A DNA stretch of 64,000 nt from NCBI RefSeq assembly GCF_014650435.1, contig NZ_BMUY01000009.1, positions 124,001 through 188,000 of the forward strand, in the 5' to 3' direction. Of this stretch, positions 55,943-64,000 are shown one piece after another. This stretch comes from Streptomyces tendae. GTDB lineage: Bacteria; Actinomycetota; Actinomycetes; Streptomycetales; Streptomycetaceae. The translations under genes and the position numbers were made by a program. Under the pieces are notes generated by a model. The model did no database searches. It saw nothing but the letters and a program-made list of their open reading frames with translations, and was not told the DNA's origin. Numbering within the stretch: the stretch's first letter is position 1; every line of letters begins with the position of its first letter.

Positions 55943-56533
55943 ATGCAGCCCATGCCCAGCCTCATCCGCCCGGTCCTCGCCGCCGGCACCCTCTCCCGTA
56001 CCCCGCAGCCCACGCTCCCCACCGGCGACGGGCTGGTGCTGAGACCCTGGCGCACCGAGGACGCGCCCGCCGTGCACGCGGCCTTCCAGGACCCGGTGAT
56101 GCACCAGTGGCACGCACGCGCCGCCGACTCCGAGGAGGAGGTGCGGGGCTGGATCAGCGAGTGGCAGCGTGCCTGGGAGCAGGAGCGCGGCGTCCAGTGG
56201 GCGGTCGCCGACGCGGCGGACGACCGACTGCTCGGCCGGGTCGCGCTGCGCGAATGGGTGCTCGGCGACGGGGAGGCAGAGGTCGCCTACTGGACGACGC
56301 CGGGCGCCCGCGGCCGGGGCGTCGCCGCGCGGGCCACCCGGACCCTCGCCCGGTGGGCCCTGGACGAGATCGGCTTCCAGCGCCTGGAACTCCTGCACGC
56401 CGTGGCCAACGAGGCCTCGTGCCGGGTCGCCGGGAAGACCGGCTTCGCCCTGGAGGGCACCAAGCGCAAGGCCGCGCTCCACCCCGACGGGTGGCACGAC
56501 ATGCACCTGCACGCACGCGTACGAGGCGACTGA
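55943..56533 (+). CDS. GNAT acetyltransferase, RimJ/RimL type
   Basis: This is a 196-residue N-acetyltransferase. LVLRPWRTEDAPAVHAAF opens the domain. VAYWTTPGARGRGVAARATR holds the acetyl-CoA pyrophosphate loop (RGRGVA), and FQRLELLHAVANEASCRVAG with FALEGTKRKAALHPDG matches the RimL-like subgroup that acetylates ribosomal proteins or small amines. Substrate unknown. No clear ribosome-binding site; a CACCCT box ends 7 nt before the ATG, so it may be leaderless. Confidence 0.88.
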   Translation: MQPMPSLIRPVLAAGTLSRTPQPTLPTGDGLVLRPWRTEDAPAVHAAFQDPVMHQWHARAADSEEEVRGWISEWQRAWEQERGVQWAVADAADDRLLGRVALREWVLGDGEAEVAYWTTPGARGRGVAARATRTLARWALDEIGFQRLELLHAVANEASCRVAGKTGFALEGTKRKAALHPDGWHDMHLHARVRGD

Positions 56534-56598
56534 CGCAAGCGTGACCCACGGGGCCGCCAGGGCCCCGGCGGGCGGGTGTTCGTGGGCGGGCGGGGCCG

Positions 56599-57441
56599 TT
56601 ACGCCGCCGTCGTGCCCTCCTGTTCGGCCTCGATGCGGGCGTTCCACTCGCGCTTGGATGCCTGCCAGCCGTCCTCGTTGTGGCCGAGCCGCCAGTAGCC
56701 GGAGATCGACAGGTCCTCGCGGGCGATCTCGCGCTCCAGACGCAGGTACCGGCGCAGCTCCTTCACACAGGCAGCCTCGCCGTGGACGAACGCGTGGACC
56801 CGGCCCTCGGGGAACTCCAGTGCGCGCACGGCCTCGACCAGGGCCTGCCCGACCGGACGGCCGGCGCGGTGCAGCCAGACGACCTCCACGTCGGAGTCGA
56901 TCTTCTGCTCCTCGGCGGCCCCGTCGACCTCGACGAAGGCGAACGCGCGGGCGCCGTCGGGCAGCGCCTCCAGGGAGCGGGCGATCGCGGGCAGCGCGCT
57001 CTCGTCACCGGCGAGGAGGTGCCAGTCGGCGGCGGGGTCGGGGGCGTAGGCGCCGCCGGGGCCCATGAAATGGATCGTCTCGCCCGGCCGTACCCGCTTG
57101 GCCCAGGGCCCGGCGAGTCCCTCGTCGCCGTGGATGACGAAGTCCAGCGTCATCTCGCGGTGCTCGGCGTCCCAGTGGCGGACGGTGTACGTCCGGGTCA
57201 CCGGCCACTGCTCGCGGGGGAACTCCTCGCGGATGCGCTCCATGTCGAAGGGCTCCGGGTAGGTCGCGCCCCCGGAGGGGAAGAGCAGCTTCACATAGTG
57301 GTCGGTACAGGTGTCCGCCGCGAACGCGGAGAGACCCTCGCCGCCGAGTACCACGCGCTGCATGTGCGGGGTCAGCCGCTCGGTGCGGACGACCTGCGCG
57401 GTGTGCGGCTTGCGCGGCTTGCGTGCCGGACGGTCTGCCAT
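56599..57441 (-). CDS. Siderophore-interacting protein, FAD/NAD(P)H ferric reductase
   Basis: This is a 280-residue SIP-family flavoprotein. The FAD motif is VTRTYTVRHWD, followed by GPWAKRVRPGETIHFMGPGG. The NAD(P)H domain has LLAGDESALPAI and FVHGEAACVKELRRYL, ending in GYWRLGHNEDGWQASKREWN. Relatives (ViuB, YqjH) reduce ferric siderophores in the cytoplasm to free iron. An 18-bp palindrome resembling an iron box lies 31 bp upstream of the start, implying iron repression. Confidence 0.92.
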   Translation of the reverse strand: MADRPARKPRKPHTAQVVRTERLTPHMQRVVLGGEGLSAFAADTCTDHYVKLLFPSGGATYPEPFDMERIREEFPREQWPVTRTYTVRHWDAEHREMTLDFVIHGDEGLAGPWAKRVRPGETIHFMGPGGAYAPDPAADWHLLAGDESALPAIARSLEALPDGARAFAFVEVDGAAEEQKIDSDVEVVWLHRAGRPVGQALVEAVRALEFPEGRVHAFVHGEAACVKELRRYLRLEREIAREDLSISGYWRLGHNEDGWQASKREWNARIEAEQEGTTAA

Positions 57442-57471
57442 GTCGGGCTCCCTGCTCCCTGCGGTTCCCTG

Positions 57472-57489
57472 GCTTAGGTATACCTAAGC
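57472..57489 (-). promoter_or_regulatory. Candidate iron box (DmdR/IdeR-type)
   Basis: GCTTAGGTATACCTAAGC is a perfect 18-bp palindrome upstream of the siderophore-interacting gene. Starting at 57474 it matches the actinobacterial iron-box consensus at 13 of 19 positions (TTAGGT and CTAA halves kept). Core spacing is shorter than usual. Confidence 0.6.
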
Positions 57490-57542
57490 TAGCATCCCCG
57501 ACCTGTGAGCGGCTCGGGGCAACGGGTGCCGAGTGCCCCCGA

Positions 57543-58463
57543 TCAGGTGGTGAGCGTGGTCAGCAGCCGCTGCAGCGACCCGCCGAGCCCCCAGCGGGCC
57601 GCCAGCGCGTCCAGCGCCCCGGCGTCGCGCGGGCCGTGCGGCAGCGCGGTGCCGGTGTCCGGCAGCGGCACGTCGTCCGCCACCCGGACGACCTTCGGGG
57701 CGACCGCGAGATACGGCGCGGCCTCGGTCAGCCGCTTGCGCTGCGTGGGGGTGAGCTTCGCCTTCGGGTCGTCGACGGCGACCTGGATCCCGGCCAGGTC
57801 CCCGAACTCGGCGAGCAGCTTCGCCGCGGTCTTCTCGCCGATGCCGGGCACCCCGGGCAGGCCGTCGCTCGGGTCGCCGCGCAGGAGGGCCAGATCGGCG
57901 TACCCGCCGCCGTCGACGCCGTACTTCTCGCGCAGCGCGGCCTCGTCGACCAGGTTGAGCGTGCCGACGCCCTTGACCGGGTAGAGCACGCGCACGCCGC
58001 GGGCGTCGTCGACGAGCTGGTAGAGGTCGCGGTCACCGGTGACGATGTCGACCGGGCCGGTGGCCCGCGCGGTGTAGGTGCCGATGACGTCGTCCGCCTC
58101 GTATCCCGCCACGCCGACGCGGGCGATGCCGAGCGCGTCGAGGACCGCCTCGATCACCGGGACCTGCGGGGACAGCGTGTCGGGCACCTCCTCCTCGTCG
58201 GGGCCGGCCGGGCGTTCCTCGGCCACCCGGTGCGCCTTGTAGGAGGGGATCAGCTCCACCCGCCAGTGCGGTCGCCAGTCGGCGTCCATGCAGGCCACCA
58301 GGTGGTCGGGCCGGTGGTCCTTCACCAGGCGGTCGATGAAGTCCAGCAGTCCGCGCACGGCGTTCACCGGCGTGCCGTCGGGCGCCCGTACCGAGTCCGG
58401 CACGCCGAAGTAGGCGCGGAAGTAGAGGGAGGCGGTGTCGAGAAGCATCAGTCGTCCGGTCAC
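57543..58463 (-). CDS. 5'-3' exonuclease, stand-alone PolA-N-like
   Basis: This is a 306-residue FEN-type nuclease without a polymerase domain. The GTG at 58463 is chosen over a TTG three codons earlier. LMLLDTASLYFRAYFGVPD opens the domain; VACMDADWRPHWR, VAGYEADDVIGTY and DIVTGDRDLYQLVDD carry the metal-binding Asp cluster. SDGLPGVPGIGEKTAAKLL is the helix-three-turn-helix. It could remove RNA primers or flaps, alongside DNA polymerase I. No partner gene adjacent. Confidence 0.92.
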   Translation of the reverse strand: MTGRLMLLDTASLYFRAYFGVPDSVRAPDGTPVNAVRGLLDFIDRLVKDHRPDHLVACMDADWRPHWRVELIPSYKAHRVAEERPAGPDEEEVPDTLSPQVPVIEAVLDALGIARVGVAGYEADDVIGTYTARATGPVDIVTGDRDLYQLVDDARGVRVLYPVKGVGTLNLVDEAALREKYGVDGGGYADLALLRGDPSDGLPGVPGIGEKTAAKLLAEFGDLAGIQVAVDDPKAKLTPTQRKRLTEAAPYLAVAPKVVRVADDVPLPDTGTALPHGPRDAGALDALAARWGLGGSLQRLLTTLTT

Positions 58464-58642
58464 GCCTCGCAATCATGCCGCAGGTGGTGTGCGCGGACGG
58501 GGGAGGGCGTGTGAACTGGCTCACTTAAATGTTTGTCGCATAAGCATCGGGGCAGGCGCGCAGCCGGGCCGAAGCTGGTTGATGCATTCAACTGTTAGGG
58601 GAGCTTTGGGCCCTGCCCCTGCCCCCGACTCAAGAGGTAAGC

Positions 58643-59737
58643 GTGTCAGCCAGACTAGAGGCCGAGAACCTGTACAAGGTCTTCGGCAGGAAACCGGACC
58701 AGGCGGTCGAACGACTGCGCCAGGGCGAAGACGCACGGGAGGAACTGCGCGCCGACGGCACCACCGCCGCCGTCATCGACGCGTCCTTCACCGTCGAGCC
58801 CGGCGAGATCTTCGTGGTCATGGGACTGTCCGGATCAGGCAAGTCCACGCTGCTGCGCATGCTCAACGGTCTGTCGGAGCCGACCGCCGGGCACGTCCGC
58901 TTCGGGGGCCAGGACCTCACCGCGCTCAGCGACCGGGAGCTGCGCGAGGTCCGTTCCAAGAAGATCAGCATGGTCTTCCAGCACTTCGCGCTCTTCCCGC
59001 ACCGCAGCGTCCGTGACAACGCTGCCTACGGTCTTGAAGTGCAGGGCGTGCCCCGCGCCGAGCGCGAACGCCGCGCCGACGAGGCGCTCGCCCTGTGCGG
59101 CCTGGCCGGCTGGGAGAAGTCCTGGCCCGACGAGCTGTCCGGCGGCATGCAGCAGCGTGTCGGGCTGGCCCGCGCGCTCGCCACGGACGCCGACCTGCTG
59201 CTGATGGACGAGTCCTTCAGCGCCCTCGACCCGCTGATCCGCCGCGACATGCAGGACCAGCTGCTCGACCTGCAGAAGACCCTGAAGAAGACCATCGTCT
59301 TCATCACCCACGACCTCAACGAGGCCATGCGCCTGGGCGACCGCATCGCCGTGATGCGCGACGGCCGGATCGTGCAGATAGGCACCGCGCAGGACATCCT
59401 GATCCGTCCCGCCAACGACTACGTCGCCTCCTTCACCAAGGACGTCGACCGCTCCCGCGTCCTGACCGCCGCCGCCGTCATGGAGACCGACGTGCGCGGC
59501 GACGAGGCCGACTGCGACTGCGAGACGGCCCTGCCCGACACGCCGTTCTCGGAGCTGTGCGCGATCAGCGCCCGCGTGCCCCACGCGGTGGCGGTGGTCG
59601 ACGGCGAGCGCCGACTGGTCGGCGTCGTCCCGGCCCAGCGGCTCATCGGCTTCCTCGGCGACGACGAGGACGTCGTCCCCGGTGTCTGCGACAGCCCGCG
59701 GGACAAGGGCGGCAAGAAGGTGATCAGCCGTGCCTAG
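58643..59737 (+). CDS. proV: Glycine betaine/proline ABC transporter ATPase
   Basis: This is a 364-residue ProV/OpuAA-type ATPase with a GTG start preceded by AGAGG. Walker A is GLSGSGKST, the Q-loop VFQHFALFPH, the ABC signature LSGGMQQR, and Walker B LLLMDESFSALDPL. The distinctive N-terminal helix (KVFGRKPDQAVERLRQGED) marks the osmoprotectant subgroup. The C-terminal ~90 residues form a degenerate CBS-like sensor domain (CAISARVPHAVAVVDGERR). Overlaps the downstream permease-binding gene by 8 bp. Upstream TTGTCG and a TTGATGCATTCAA near-palindrome (58578-58590) may be control sites. Confidence 0.94.
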   Translation: MSARLEAENLYKVFGRKPDQAVERLRQGEDAREELRADGTTAAVIDASFTVEPGEIFVVMGLSGSGKSTLLRMLNGLSEPTAGHVRFGGQDLTALSDRELREVRSKKISMVFQHFALFPHRSVRDNAAYGLEVQGVPRAERERRADEALALCGLAGWEKSWPDELSGGMQQRVGLARALATDADLLLMDESFSALDPLIRRDMQDQLLDLQKTLKKTIVFITHDLNEAMRLGDRIAVMRDGRIVQIGTAQDILIRPANDYVASFTKDVDRSRVLTAAAVMETDVRGDEADCDCETALPDTPFSELCAISARVPHAVAVVDGERRLVGVVPAQRLIGFLGDDEDVVPGVCDSPRDKGGKKVISRA

Positions 59738-62345
59738 AATCCCCCTCGGCGACTGGGTCAACAGCAGCGTCGACTGGCTGCTCGACAACGTCTCCTGGCT
59801 CTTCACCTTCCTCAAGGACATCTTCACCGGCGCCTACGACGGCATCAACGCCGTCCTCCAGGCCCCCGAGCCGCTGCTGCTCGCCGGCATCTTCGCCGTG
59901 ATCGCCTTCTGGCTGCGCGGCACCTTCGCCGGTGTCCTGTCCTTCGTCGGGTTCGCCTTCATCGACTCCCTCGGTCTGTGGGAGAACGCGATGGTCACCC
60001 TGGCGCTCCTGCTGGTCGCCACGATCATCGCGCTGGTCGTCTCGGTGCCGGTGGGCATCTGGGCGGCCCGCTCGGACCGGGTGAGCGCGTTCGTCCGGCC
60101 GGTCCTGGACTTCATGCAGACGCTGCCCGCGATGATCTACCTGATCCCGGCGATCCTGTTCTTCGGGACCGGCTCCGCCCCGGGCATCGTGGCCACCCTG
60201 ATCTTCGCCCTCGCCCCCGGCGTCCGCATGACGGAGCTGGGCATCCGCCAGGTCGACAAGGAACTGGTCGAGGCGGCCGAGGCGTTCGGCACCACCCCCC
60301 GCAACACCCTGCTGCGCGTCCAGCTCCCGCTGGCGCTGCCGACGGTGATGGCGGGCGTCAACCAGGTCATCATGCTCGGCCTGTCCATGGCCGCGATCGC
60401 CGGCATGGTCGGCACCGGCGGCCTCGGCGGCGACGTCATGGAGTCCATCGGCCAGCTCAACGTCGGCCTCGGCGCCGAGGCCGGTGTCGCCATCGTGATC
60501 CTGGCGATCTACCTGGACCGCATGACCAGCGCGCTGGGCACGCACGTCTCCCCGCTGGGCCGCCGCGCCGCGGCCAAGGCACGCGCCGCCAAGGGCCTGA
60601 AGATCTGGTCCTACCGCCCCCAGCCGCAGGTCGCCGTGATCGGCATCGTGGTCCTCGCGCTGGTGGCCGGCGGCATGGGCATGTTCGGCGGCGGCTCCGA
60701 CGACGCCGACACGGCGGGCGGCGGCAAGAACGTCGGCAACGGCAAGAAGGTCTCCATCGGCTACATCCCCTGGGACGAGGGCGTCGCCTCCACGTTCCTG
60801 TGGAAGGAGATCCTCGAACAGCGCGGCTTCGAGGTCGAGGCCAAGCAGTTCGAGGCCGGCCCGCTCTACACCGCGCTCGCCCAGGGCAACATCGACTTCC
60901 AGACCGACTCCTGGCTGCCGACGACCCACGAGCAGTACTGGAAGAAGTACGGCAAGCAGCTCGAGGACCTCGGCTCCTGGTACGACGAGACGTCGCTGGA
61001 GCTGACCGTCCCGGCGTACATGAAGGACATCAACTCCCTCGAGGACCTCAAGGGCAAGGCCGACCTGTTCGGCGGGGAGATCACCGGCATCGAGCCCAGC
61101 GCCGGTGAGATGAACCTGCTCAAGACCAAGGTGCTCAAGGAGTACGGCCTCGACAAGGAGTACAAGGTCGTCGACAGCTCCACGCCGGCGATGCTGGCCG
61201 AGCTGAAGCGGGCCTACAGCAAGCAGGAACCGATCGTCACCACGCTGTGGTCCCCGCACTGGGCGTACAACGACTACAAGCTGAAGAAGCTGAAGGACCC
61301 CAAGGGCGCCTGGGGCAAGGGCGACGGCGTGCACTCGCTGTCCCGCAAGGGCTTCTCGGACGACAACCCGGTCGTGTCCAAGTGGCTGAAGGACTTCTCC
61401 ATGACGGAGAAGCAGCTCACCAGCCTCGAGGCCGAGATCAACAAGGCCGGCAAGGGGCAGCAGCAGGAGGCCGTCCGCACCTGGCTCAAGGCCAACCCGG
61501 GCGTCGTCGACAAGCTCGCCCCGGTCGAGGGCGGCTCCGGCGGCACGCCCGCCGAGGCCAAGCAGCCGCTCGACGTGGCCTGGTTCCCCTGGGAGGAGGA
61601 CGTAGCCGTCACCTACCTGTGGAAGAACGTCCTCGAGCGCCGCGGCTACAAGATGAACCTGAAGCAGATGGACGTCGGCCCGGTCTACACCGGCCTGGCC
61701 TCCGGCGGCATCGACCTCAACTTCGACGCGTGGCTTCCCTACGCCCAGAGCAACTACTGGAACAAGCACAAGGACAACCTCGTCGACCTGGGCACCTGGT
61801 ACGAACCGACCTCCCTGGAGATCGCCGTCCCCTCGTACGTGAAGGACGTCAAGTCCCTCGCCGACCTCAAGGGCAAGAGCGACCTCTTCGACGGGAAGAT
61901 CATCGGCATCGAGCCCGGCACCGGTGAGATGCAGCTGCTGAAGAACGAGGTCCTGCCGGGCTACGGCCTCGAGGACGAGTACGAGGTCGTCGACGGCTCC
62001 ACGCCCGCCATGCTGGCCGAGCTCAAGCGCGCCCTCGCCAAGAAGGAGCCGGTCGCGGTCACCCTGTGGTCGCCGCACTGGGCCTACAGCGACTACGAGC
62101 TGACCAAGCTGAAGGACCCGAAGAAGGCCTTCGGTGAGGGCAACACGATCCGGACCATCTCCAGCAAGAAGTTCCCCGAGCAGTACCCGCAGCTCACGAA
62201 GTGGATCAAGAACTTCAAGATGAGCGAGGACGAGCTGGGCAGCCTGGAGGCCGAGATCAAGGACCGCGGCCAGGGCAAGGAGGAGGAAGCCGTCGCCGCC
62301 TGGCTGGAGGAGCACCCGGACATGGTCGGCCGGATGACCCCGTAG
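59730..62345 (+). CDS. Glycine betaine permease fused to two substrate-binding domains
   Basis: This is an 871-residue fusion. Residues ~1-330 are an ABC permease with about eight membrane segments (EAAEAFGTTPRNTLLRVQLP is the coupling EAA loop). After the helix AVIGIVVLALVAGGMGMFGG come two tandem OpuAC-type binding domains: ~339-600 (SIGYIPWDEGVAS, DSWLPTTHEQYW, TLWSPHWAYNDY) and ~612-871 (VAWFPWEEDVAV, DAWLPYAQSNYW, TLWSPHWAYSDY). Both keep the Trp cage positions for quaternary amines. Together with the upstream ATPase it completes an OpuA-like importer for osmoprotectants. Confidence 0.94.
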   Translation: MPRIPLGDWVNSSVDWLLDNVSWLFTFLKDIFTGAYDGINAVLQAPEPLLLAGIFAVIAFWLRGTFAGVLSFVGFAFIDSLGLWENAMVTLALLLVATIIALVVSVPVGIWAARSDRVSAFVRPVLDFMQTLPAMIYLIPAILFFGTGSAPGIVATLIFALAPGVRMTELGIRQVDKELVEAAEAFGTTPRNTLLRVQLPLALPTVMAGVNQVIMLGLSMAAIAGMVGTGGLGGDVMESIGQLNVGLGAEAGVAIVILAIYLDRMTSALGTHVSPLGRRAAAKARAAKGLKIWSYRPQPQVAVIGIVVLALVAGGMGMFGGGSDDADTAGGGKNVGNGKKVSIGYIPWDEGVASTFLWKEILEQRGFEVEAKQFEAGPLYTALAQGNIDFQTDSWLPTTHEQYWKKYGKQLEDLGSWYDETSLELTVPAYMKDINSLEDLKGKADLFGGEITGIEPSAGEMNLLKTKVLKEYGLDKEYKVVDSSTPAMLAELKRAYSKQEPIVTTLWSPHWAYNDYKLKKLKDPKGAWGKGDGVHSLSRKGFSDDNPVVSKWLKDFSMTEKQLTSLEAEINKAGKGQQQEAVRTWLKANPGVVDKLAPVEGGSGGTPAEAKQPLDVAWFPWEEDVAVTYLWKNVLERRGYKMNLKQMDVGPVYTGLASGGIDLNFDAWLPYAQSNYWNKHKDNLVDLGTWYEPTSLEIAVPSYVKDVKSLADLKGKSDLFDGKIIGIEPGTGEMQLLKNEVLPGYGLEDEYEVVDGSTPAMLAELKRALAKKEPVAVTLWSPHWAYSDYELTKLKDPKKAFGEGNTIRTISSKKFPEQYPQLTKWIKNFKMSEDELGSLEAEIKDRGQGKEEEAVAAWLEEHPDMVGRMTP

Positions 62346-62359
62346 CAGCGCGAGCCGCA

Positions 62360-62390
62360 GTGCTCCGCGGTAGTCGGTACCGCGGAGCAC
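62360..62390 (+). terminator. Transporter operon terminator 1
   Basis: A perfect 13-bp stem GTGCTCCGCGGTA / TACCGCGGAGCAC with 5-nt loop, 15 bp after the stop. Confidence 0.8.
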
Positions 62391-62404
62391 CGCGTGACGG
62401 TCAC

Positions 62405-62463
62405 CCCGAGGGGTGGGCCCGGTGGCGTCTCCTGACGGCGCGCCGCCGGGCCCACCCCTCGGG
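62405..62463 (+). terminator. Transporter operon terminator 2
   Basis: An 18-bp perfect stem (62405-62422 with 62446-62463), extendable to 23 pairs across a T:G wobble, loop 13 nt. It follows terminator 1 by 14 bp, so the operon has a double stop. Confidence 0.75.
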
Positions 62464-62783
62464 TCGTTCCCGGACCGGACACGGTAGGAATTCGGCCAAC
62501 CACGGAGCGTCAAATCCCGGCCCCGAGCATCCCCCCGACCGGGGCGCGACGAGCCGGCGGGAACATGCGGGACCGTCCACGCCTTGAACCGGTAGGGCGC
62601 GCGGACCCGCCTGTCGATGGCGAGAAACGTGAGGTCGCGGCCACCGCACCGTGACATCGATGTGACGGCCGCATGAAACGGTTTGCCGAACATGCGTAGG
62701 GTGCAGAGAACTCATCAGGGGGACGACGCCCCGCACGGGGCGCGGTGACGGGACGACGACGGGTGGAGGAGGGAGCCGGAGCG

Positions 62784-63353
62784 ATGGGCGACCACAAAGA
62801 TCAGCACCTCCGGGTGGGCGCGGCCGTACGTCGGCGGCGCCGGGACCTCGAACTCACCCTCGCCGTGGTGTCCGAGCGCAGCGGCCTGTCCGTGCCCTTC
62901 CTGAGCCAGATCGAGAACGACCGGGCACGGCCCAGCCAGACCTCCCTGGAGAAGGTGGCCGACGCGCTGCGCACCACCGCCGTGGAGCTGCTCGCCGCGG
63001 CCGACCCCGCCTGCAGCGTCGACGTGGTCCGCGCCGAGGACCCCGACCCGGAGCTGGCGCCCAGGGTGCGCTCCCTGGTGCGCGGACACCACCAGATGCA
63101 CGCCTCCGAGTTCACCGGCGACCACGACGCCGGCCGGGAACTGCAGTACCGCAACGACCAGTTGATGTTCGTCGCCGAGGGCGCCGTGGAGATCGAGGCC
63201 GAGGGCCGCGCCTACCGGCTCGGACGCGGCGACACGCTGTACCTCACCGGCGGTGTCCGGCACCGCTGGCGGGCCACGGTGCCGGACACCCGGCTGATCG
63301 TCGTCGCCGTCGCCGAGCACATCGAGGCGGTCCGGGAAGGGCCGCGCAGGTGA
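62784..63353 (+). CDS. XRE-family regulator with cupin domain
   Basis: This is a 189-residue regulator. The HTH (HLRVGAAVRRRRRDLELTLA, SGLSVPFLSQIENDRARPS) covers ~1-65 and a cupin_2 sensor domain ~95-185 (LMFVAEGAVEIEAEGRAYRL, GDTLYLTGGVRHRW). ATG 62784 follows GGAGCCGGAG; an upstream GTG at 62745 is less likely. Such proteins sense small ligands or metals in the cupin barrel and often control nearby transport genes. The metal receptor gene starts 10 bp after it. Confidence 0.9.
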   Translation: MGDHKDQHLRVGAAVRRRRRDLELTLAVVSERSGLSVPFLSQIENDRARPSQTSLEKVADALRTTAVELLAAADPACSVDVVRAEDPDPELAPRVRSLVRGHHQMHASEFTGDHDAGRELQYRNDQLMFVAEGAVEIEAEGRAYRLGRGDTLYLTGGVRHRWRATVPDTRLIVVAVAEHIEAVREGPRR

Positions 63354-63363
63354 GGGCGCGCGG

Positions 63364-64000
63364 GTGAGGGTCGTCTCCCTGGTGCCCTCGCTGACCGAGG
63401 CGGTGGCCCGCACGGTCCCCGGGGCGCTGATCGGCGCGACCGACTGGTGCACCCACCCGGCCGGCCTGGACGTCGTGCGCGTCGGCGGCACCAAGAACCC
63501 GAAGACCGACCGGATCCTCTCCCTCGCCCCCGACCTCGTCGTCGCCAACGAGGAGGAGAACCGGGCCCCCGACCTCGACGTCCTGCGGGCGGCGGGCGTC
63601 GAGGTGCTGGTCACCGAGGTGCGCACCGTCCCGCAGGCCATCACGGAGCTGGCGCGGGTACTGGCCGCCTGCGGGGCGTCCGCCCGGCCCCGCTGGCTGG
63701 ACGAGGCGGCGGCCGCCTGGGCGGACCCGCCCGCCCCCGAGCTGCGGGCCACGGCCGTCGTGCCGATCTGGCGCAGGCCCTGGATGGTGCTGGGCCGCGA
63801 CACCTTCGCGGGCGACGTCCTGGCCCGCCTCGGCGTCGACCACCTGTACGCCGCCCACGCCGAGCGCTACCCGAAGGTGCCGGTGGACGAACTGCGGGCG
63901 GCCCGCCCGGACGTCGTGGTCCTGCCCGACGAGCCGTACCGCTTCACCGCAGACGACGGCCCGGAGGCCTTCCCCGGCCTGCCCTGCGCCCTCGTCGACG
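63364..64000 (+). CDS. Helical-backbone metal receptor (BtuF-like), 5' part
   Basis: The gene runs off the window end: 212 residues are visible from GTG 63364 with no stop. MRVVSLVPSLTEAVART, GATDWCTHPAGL and GGTKNPKTDRILSLAPDLVV match TroA-like/BtuF substrate-binding proteins for cobalamin or ferric siderophores. However, there is no signal peptide at the start; cytoplasmic relatives with this N-terminus are common in actinobacteria. IWRRPWMVLGRDTFAGD lies further on. It is probably in an operon with the XRE-cupin gene. Ligand unknown. Confidence 0.85.
   Translation, partial: MRVVSLVPSLTEAVARTVPGALIGATDWCTHPAGLDVVRVGGTKNPKTDRILSLAPDLVVANEEENRAPDLDVLRAAGVEVLVTEVRTVPQAITELARVLAACGASARPRWLDEAAAAWADPPAPELRATAVVPIWRRPWMVLGRDTFAGDVLARLGVDHLYAAHAERYPKVPVDELRAARPDVVVLPDEPYRFTADDGPEAFPGLPCALVD

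Larger units (their letters stand above)
62346..62783. other. Intergenic region with two hairpins and a promoter
   Basis: No gene in 438 bp. Two terminators occupy the first 120 bp. The remaining part has TGAAAC and TAGGGT (62697-62702) with 17-bp spacing as promoter candidate for the XRE gene. A GGAGG-rich leader follows. Confidence 0.5.

Noticed and set aside
58464..58642. c-di-AMP (ydaO-type) riboswitch in front of the betaine transporter
   Set aside because: The 179-bp gap is too short and lacks the paired GA-rich elements; only AT-rich promoter-like sequence is seen.
59724..62693. 989-codon antisense frame over the betaine permease gene
   Set aside because: Shadow of the real gene; no motifs, biased composition, and it crosses two terminators.

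Overview
The window is a piece of a Streptomyces chromosome. The GC content is very high with strong third-position GC bias, GTG and TTG starts are common, and the gene set includes a chaplin, a Pup-proteasome locus, mycothiol synthesis, a conservon and the gyl glycerol operon. From memory, the gene order matches the S. coelicolor chromosome from about SCO1674 (chpC) down to about SCO1617. That correspondence is established knowledge plus inference; no alignment was run. Sequence details differ enough that this looks like another Streptomyces species.

Layout. Positions 1-6013 hold the 3' end of a long chaplin gene, two small or unknown genes, a RecD2-like protein that has lost its ATPase motifs, an aldo/keto reductase and a luciferase-like F420 oxidoreductase. 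Positions 6250-8071 hold a ferritin-like protein and a CorA-type transporter. Positions 8124-11613 hold the actinobacterial block histidine phosphatase / DUF3090 / SCO1664-type kinase-fold protein / mshC, whose last gene makes mycothiol. Next come parJ (PAC2 family) and the glycerol operon glpF-glpK-glpD with its IclR-type regulator gylR and clear operator palindromes. metH, a HAD phosphatase, a peptide-binding lipoprotein, an orphan NarL-type regulator, a RecB-family nuclease, an S2P-type protease and tRNA m1A58 methyltransferase follow.

Positions 30401-44694 form the pupylation and proteasome region. It runs ferredoxin (divergent), arc/mpa, dop, pup, an inserted endonuclease VII-like HNH gene, prcB, prcA, a LacI regulator with a divergent MFS pump, pafA, two FKBP prolyl isomerases and the WYL regulators pafB and pafC. 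In that system Dop deamidates Pup, PafA ligates it to proteins, Arc unfolds them and PrcBA degrades them. Two tiny genes lead into tatA-tatC and a Ski2-like helicase.

Positions 50257-54859 are a conservon (sensor, Roadblock protein, DUF742 protein, GTPase, CYP157-type P450) matching cvn9/rarABCDE. A MITE-like palindromic element with perfect 21-bp ends sits just upstream of it. The last 9 kb hold an RluA-type pseudouridine synthase, a GNAT enzyme, a siderophore-interacting protein behind a possible iron box, a 5'-3' exonuclease, a glycine betaine transporter whose permease is fused to two binding domains, an XRE-cupin regulator and the start of a helical-backbone metal receptor.

Most genes here are core Streptomyces functions. 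The accessory-looking pieces are the HNH gene in the proteasome operon, the LacI/MFS pair, and the mobile-element remnant at 50.0-50.2 kb.
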